Source: Mucilaginibacter inviolabilis
GTDB taxonomy: Bacteria > Bacteroidota > Bacteroidia > Sphingobacteriales > Sphingobacteriaceae
Length of the DNA stretch: 64,000 bases
Assembly: GCF_011089895.1 (NCBI RefSeq)
Contig: NZ_JAANAT010000003.1
Location: 372,001-436,000 of the forward strand
Direction: 5' to 3'
Below the pieces are notes generated by a model, which had not been told where the DNA came from, did not search any database, and saw only the letters and a list, made by a program, of their open reading frames with translations. Positions 62,845 through 64,000 of this stretch are shown piece after piece. The position numbers and the translations under genes are program-made. The first letter of the stretch is position 1, and the number at the start of each line of letters is the position of its first letter.

Positions 62845-63717
62845 ATGAATAAGAATCTCGCGAAAGAACTTTTAGAACTAGCCTTGGAGCTTCATGAACA
62901 GGGCGAAACAGAGCAAGCGATTGCTACGTATGAAAAAGCTATTCAAGCAGATGAAATGTGGTCTGTGCCTCATTATAACCTGGGACTGGTTTATAAGTAT
63001 CAAGGCGAATGGAACCTATCGTACCAGCATAATAAAAGGGCGGTAGCTTTAGATCCTGAAAATGAAGCTGCCTGGTGGAATTTAGGAATAGCTGCAACGG
63101 TGCTACTTGATTGGAGAACGGCAAGAGAGGCGTGGAATCACTTTGATCTTAATTTAGAGGTTAGCGATGAAGAACTAACGATGGATTTGAGCATTGTTCC
63201 TGTCAGGCTTAACCCTGACCATGAGGGAGAGGTGGTTTGGTGCAAACGTATAGACCCAGCGAGAGCGATCATTTACAACGTTCCATTAGCTGCTTGTGGT
63301 CATCGTTTTGGAGATATAGTGCTTAATGACGGTGCACCAGAAGGCTATCGCATACGTAACGGTAAAGAAGTGCCGGTTTTTAATGAGTTGCAATTATTAG
63401 CCAAATCGGCTTATAGCACATACTCTATAGTTGCTTATACAGAGAAACAACAACACATTGATAAACTGGATGAGCTATGCCACAATGCAAACGTAGAATT
63501 TGAGGATTGGTCAACAATAAGAATACTCTGTAAACAATGCAGCGAGGGTACACCACATGAAACCCATGACCACGATTTAAAAGCGGAGAACAATGACGAA
63601 CATCACATCGGTTTTGCCTCTATAAGTAAAGATGTGCTAACTCAAGTCCTGGTTCAGTGGCGAACTATTACTTTATATGAGCACTCGGATTTGAAGTTAG
63701 AGCTTAATAATGAGTAA
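62845..63717 (+). CDS. TPR protein with an unassigned C-terminal domain
   Basis: A 290-aa soluble protein. Residues 1-105 are three tetratricopeptide repeats (HEQGETEQAIATYEKAIQAD, PHYNLGLVYKYQGEWNLSYQ, AAWWNLGIAATVLLDWRTAR). From about 115 it has a domain with VVWCKRIDPARAIIYNVPL, YRIRNGKEVPVFNELQ and a Cys/His-rich stretch (ILCKQCSEGTPHETHDHD). I have seen this layout among immunity-like proteins near polymorphic toxins, but cannot assign it. It overlaps the next gene by 8 bp. Confidence 0.75.
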   Translation: MNKNLAKELLELALELHEQGETEQAIATYEKAIQADEMWSVPHYNLGLVYKYQGEWNLSYQHNKRAVALDPENEAAWWNLGIAATVLLDWRTAREAWNHFDLNLEVSDEELTMDLSIVPVRLNPDHEGEVVWCKRIDPARAIIYNVPLAACGHRFGDIVLNDGAPEGYRIRNGKEVPVFNELQLLAKSAYSTYSIVAYTEKQQHIDKLDELCHNANVEFEDWSTIRILCKQCSEGTPHETHDHDLKAENNDEHHIGFASISKDVLTQVLVQWRTITLYEHSDLKLELNNE

Positions 63718-63910
63718 AAGTAAGAGAGACAATAACCTGCAACGCATCAAGGTATTTAAAGATCGCTTTGAGAAGCTAAGTACGGAGAAAATCATAAATA
63801 GGTTAACTCATATTGGCCTTACTCATGAAGCCGCTATTGCATATAAGCAAGTGCTTGAAGAACGAGGGATAGATGACTATCTAAGTGAAGGGTTTGGAAG
63901 TGAAGAATGA
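63710..63910 (+). CDS. Small basic/acidic helical protein coupled to the TPR gene
   Basis: A 66-aa helical protein (DNNLQRIKVFKDRFEKLSTE, then LTHEAAIAYKQVLEERGIDD). Its ATG lies inside the last codons of the TPR gene, so translation is coupled. It may be a partner or second immunity factor. No known domain. Confidence 0.65.
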   Translation: MSKSKRDNNLQRIKVFKDRFEKLSTEKIINRLTHIGLTHEAAIAYKQVLEERGIDDYLSEGFGSEE

Positions 63911-63924
63911 ATTACTCTGCAAAG

Positions 63925-63957
63925 TTGTCCCCTGCTACCGCAAAGCATGCGGTAATT
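63925..63957 (+). repeat. Start of the post-immunity box, fragment
   Basis: CCCCTGCTACCGCAAAGCAT, then GCGGTAATTAC. It begins like the boxes at 57196 and 62288 and follows the TPR pair, which suggests that these genes belong to the same array. Confidence 0.5.
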
Positions 63958-64000
63958 ACACAATTGAGCATTTGAGGTTATTATTAATCACAGAGGCCAC

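Noticed and set aside
1..64000. CRISPR array
   Set aside because: No regularly spaced identical repeats with unique spacers were found; all repeats are hairpins, coding tandem repeats or array boxes.

Overview
The window looks like chromosomal DNA of a Bacteroidota bacterium, most likely a Mucilaginibacter/Pedobacter-type member of Sphingobacteriaceae. Supports for this are the bacillithiol gene bshA, promoters with the Bacteroidota -7 box TAnnTTTG, OstA-like and DUF6443-type RHS proteins, many TTG-like false starts and true ATG starts without strong Shine-Dalgarno sites, and several families of dispersed hairpin repeats between genes. The species assignment is inference from protein style; no marker gene was searched.

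Positions 1-36100 are ordinary, gene-dense chromosome. They hold the start of cysS; an endonuclease/exonuclease/phosphatase protein and two rhomboid proteases; mutL; an exported amidohydrolase overlapping a serine hydrolase; an OmpH/Skp chaperone; AraC, LysR and HxlR regulators with their divergent partner genes; two small VOC proteins; two MFS exporters; bshA; a CLC antiporter of the fluoride type behind a fluoride (crcB) riboswitch; a large OstA-like protein; tilS; GtrA; an isopenicillin-N-synthase-like oxygenase; a DUF6600/Gln-rich exported protein; a thioredoxin; and a pair of ferritin-like proteins.

A tRNA-Val gene at 36101 marks an abrupt change. From there to the end the sequence is more AT-rich and is dominated by a polymorphic-toxin island. 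Two complete, paralogous cassettes (36572-45519 and 46282-55286) share the same promoter and leader and the same gene order: an exported tail-fibre-like protein, an exported RHS/YD-repeat protein (about 1200 aa), a second exported RHS protein (DUF6443 start, RHS core, variable toxin tip; about 1200 aa) and a small candidate immunity gene. The split into two large RHS proteins recalls TcB/TcC. They are followed by a promoterless orphan toxin tip with a JAMM-like metal motif and its immunity gene, another orphan immunity-like gene, and a decayed fragment of a third fibre-like gene. Three immunity genes are followed by the same ~80 bp box, ending in a terminator and in the last codons of one XRE-type regulator gene on the other strand. 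This suggests the array grew by homologous exchange between this box and the RHS core.

Downstream of the array lie an exported esterase, a MACPF-domain lipoprotein (BSAP-like in form) and, flanking it, two paralogous 59-60 aa peptides with a double-glycine leader and six conserved cysteines, each under a duplicated promoter. A TPR protein and a small overlapping gene end the window. The right half as a whole reads as an interbacterial-competition locus.
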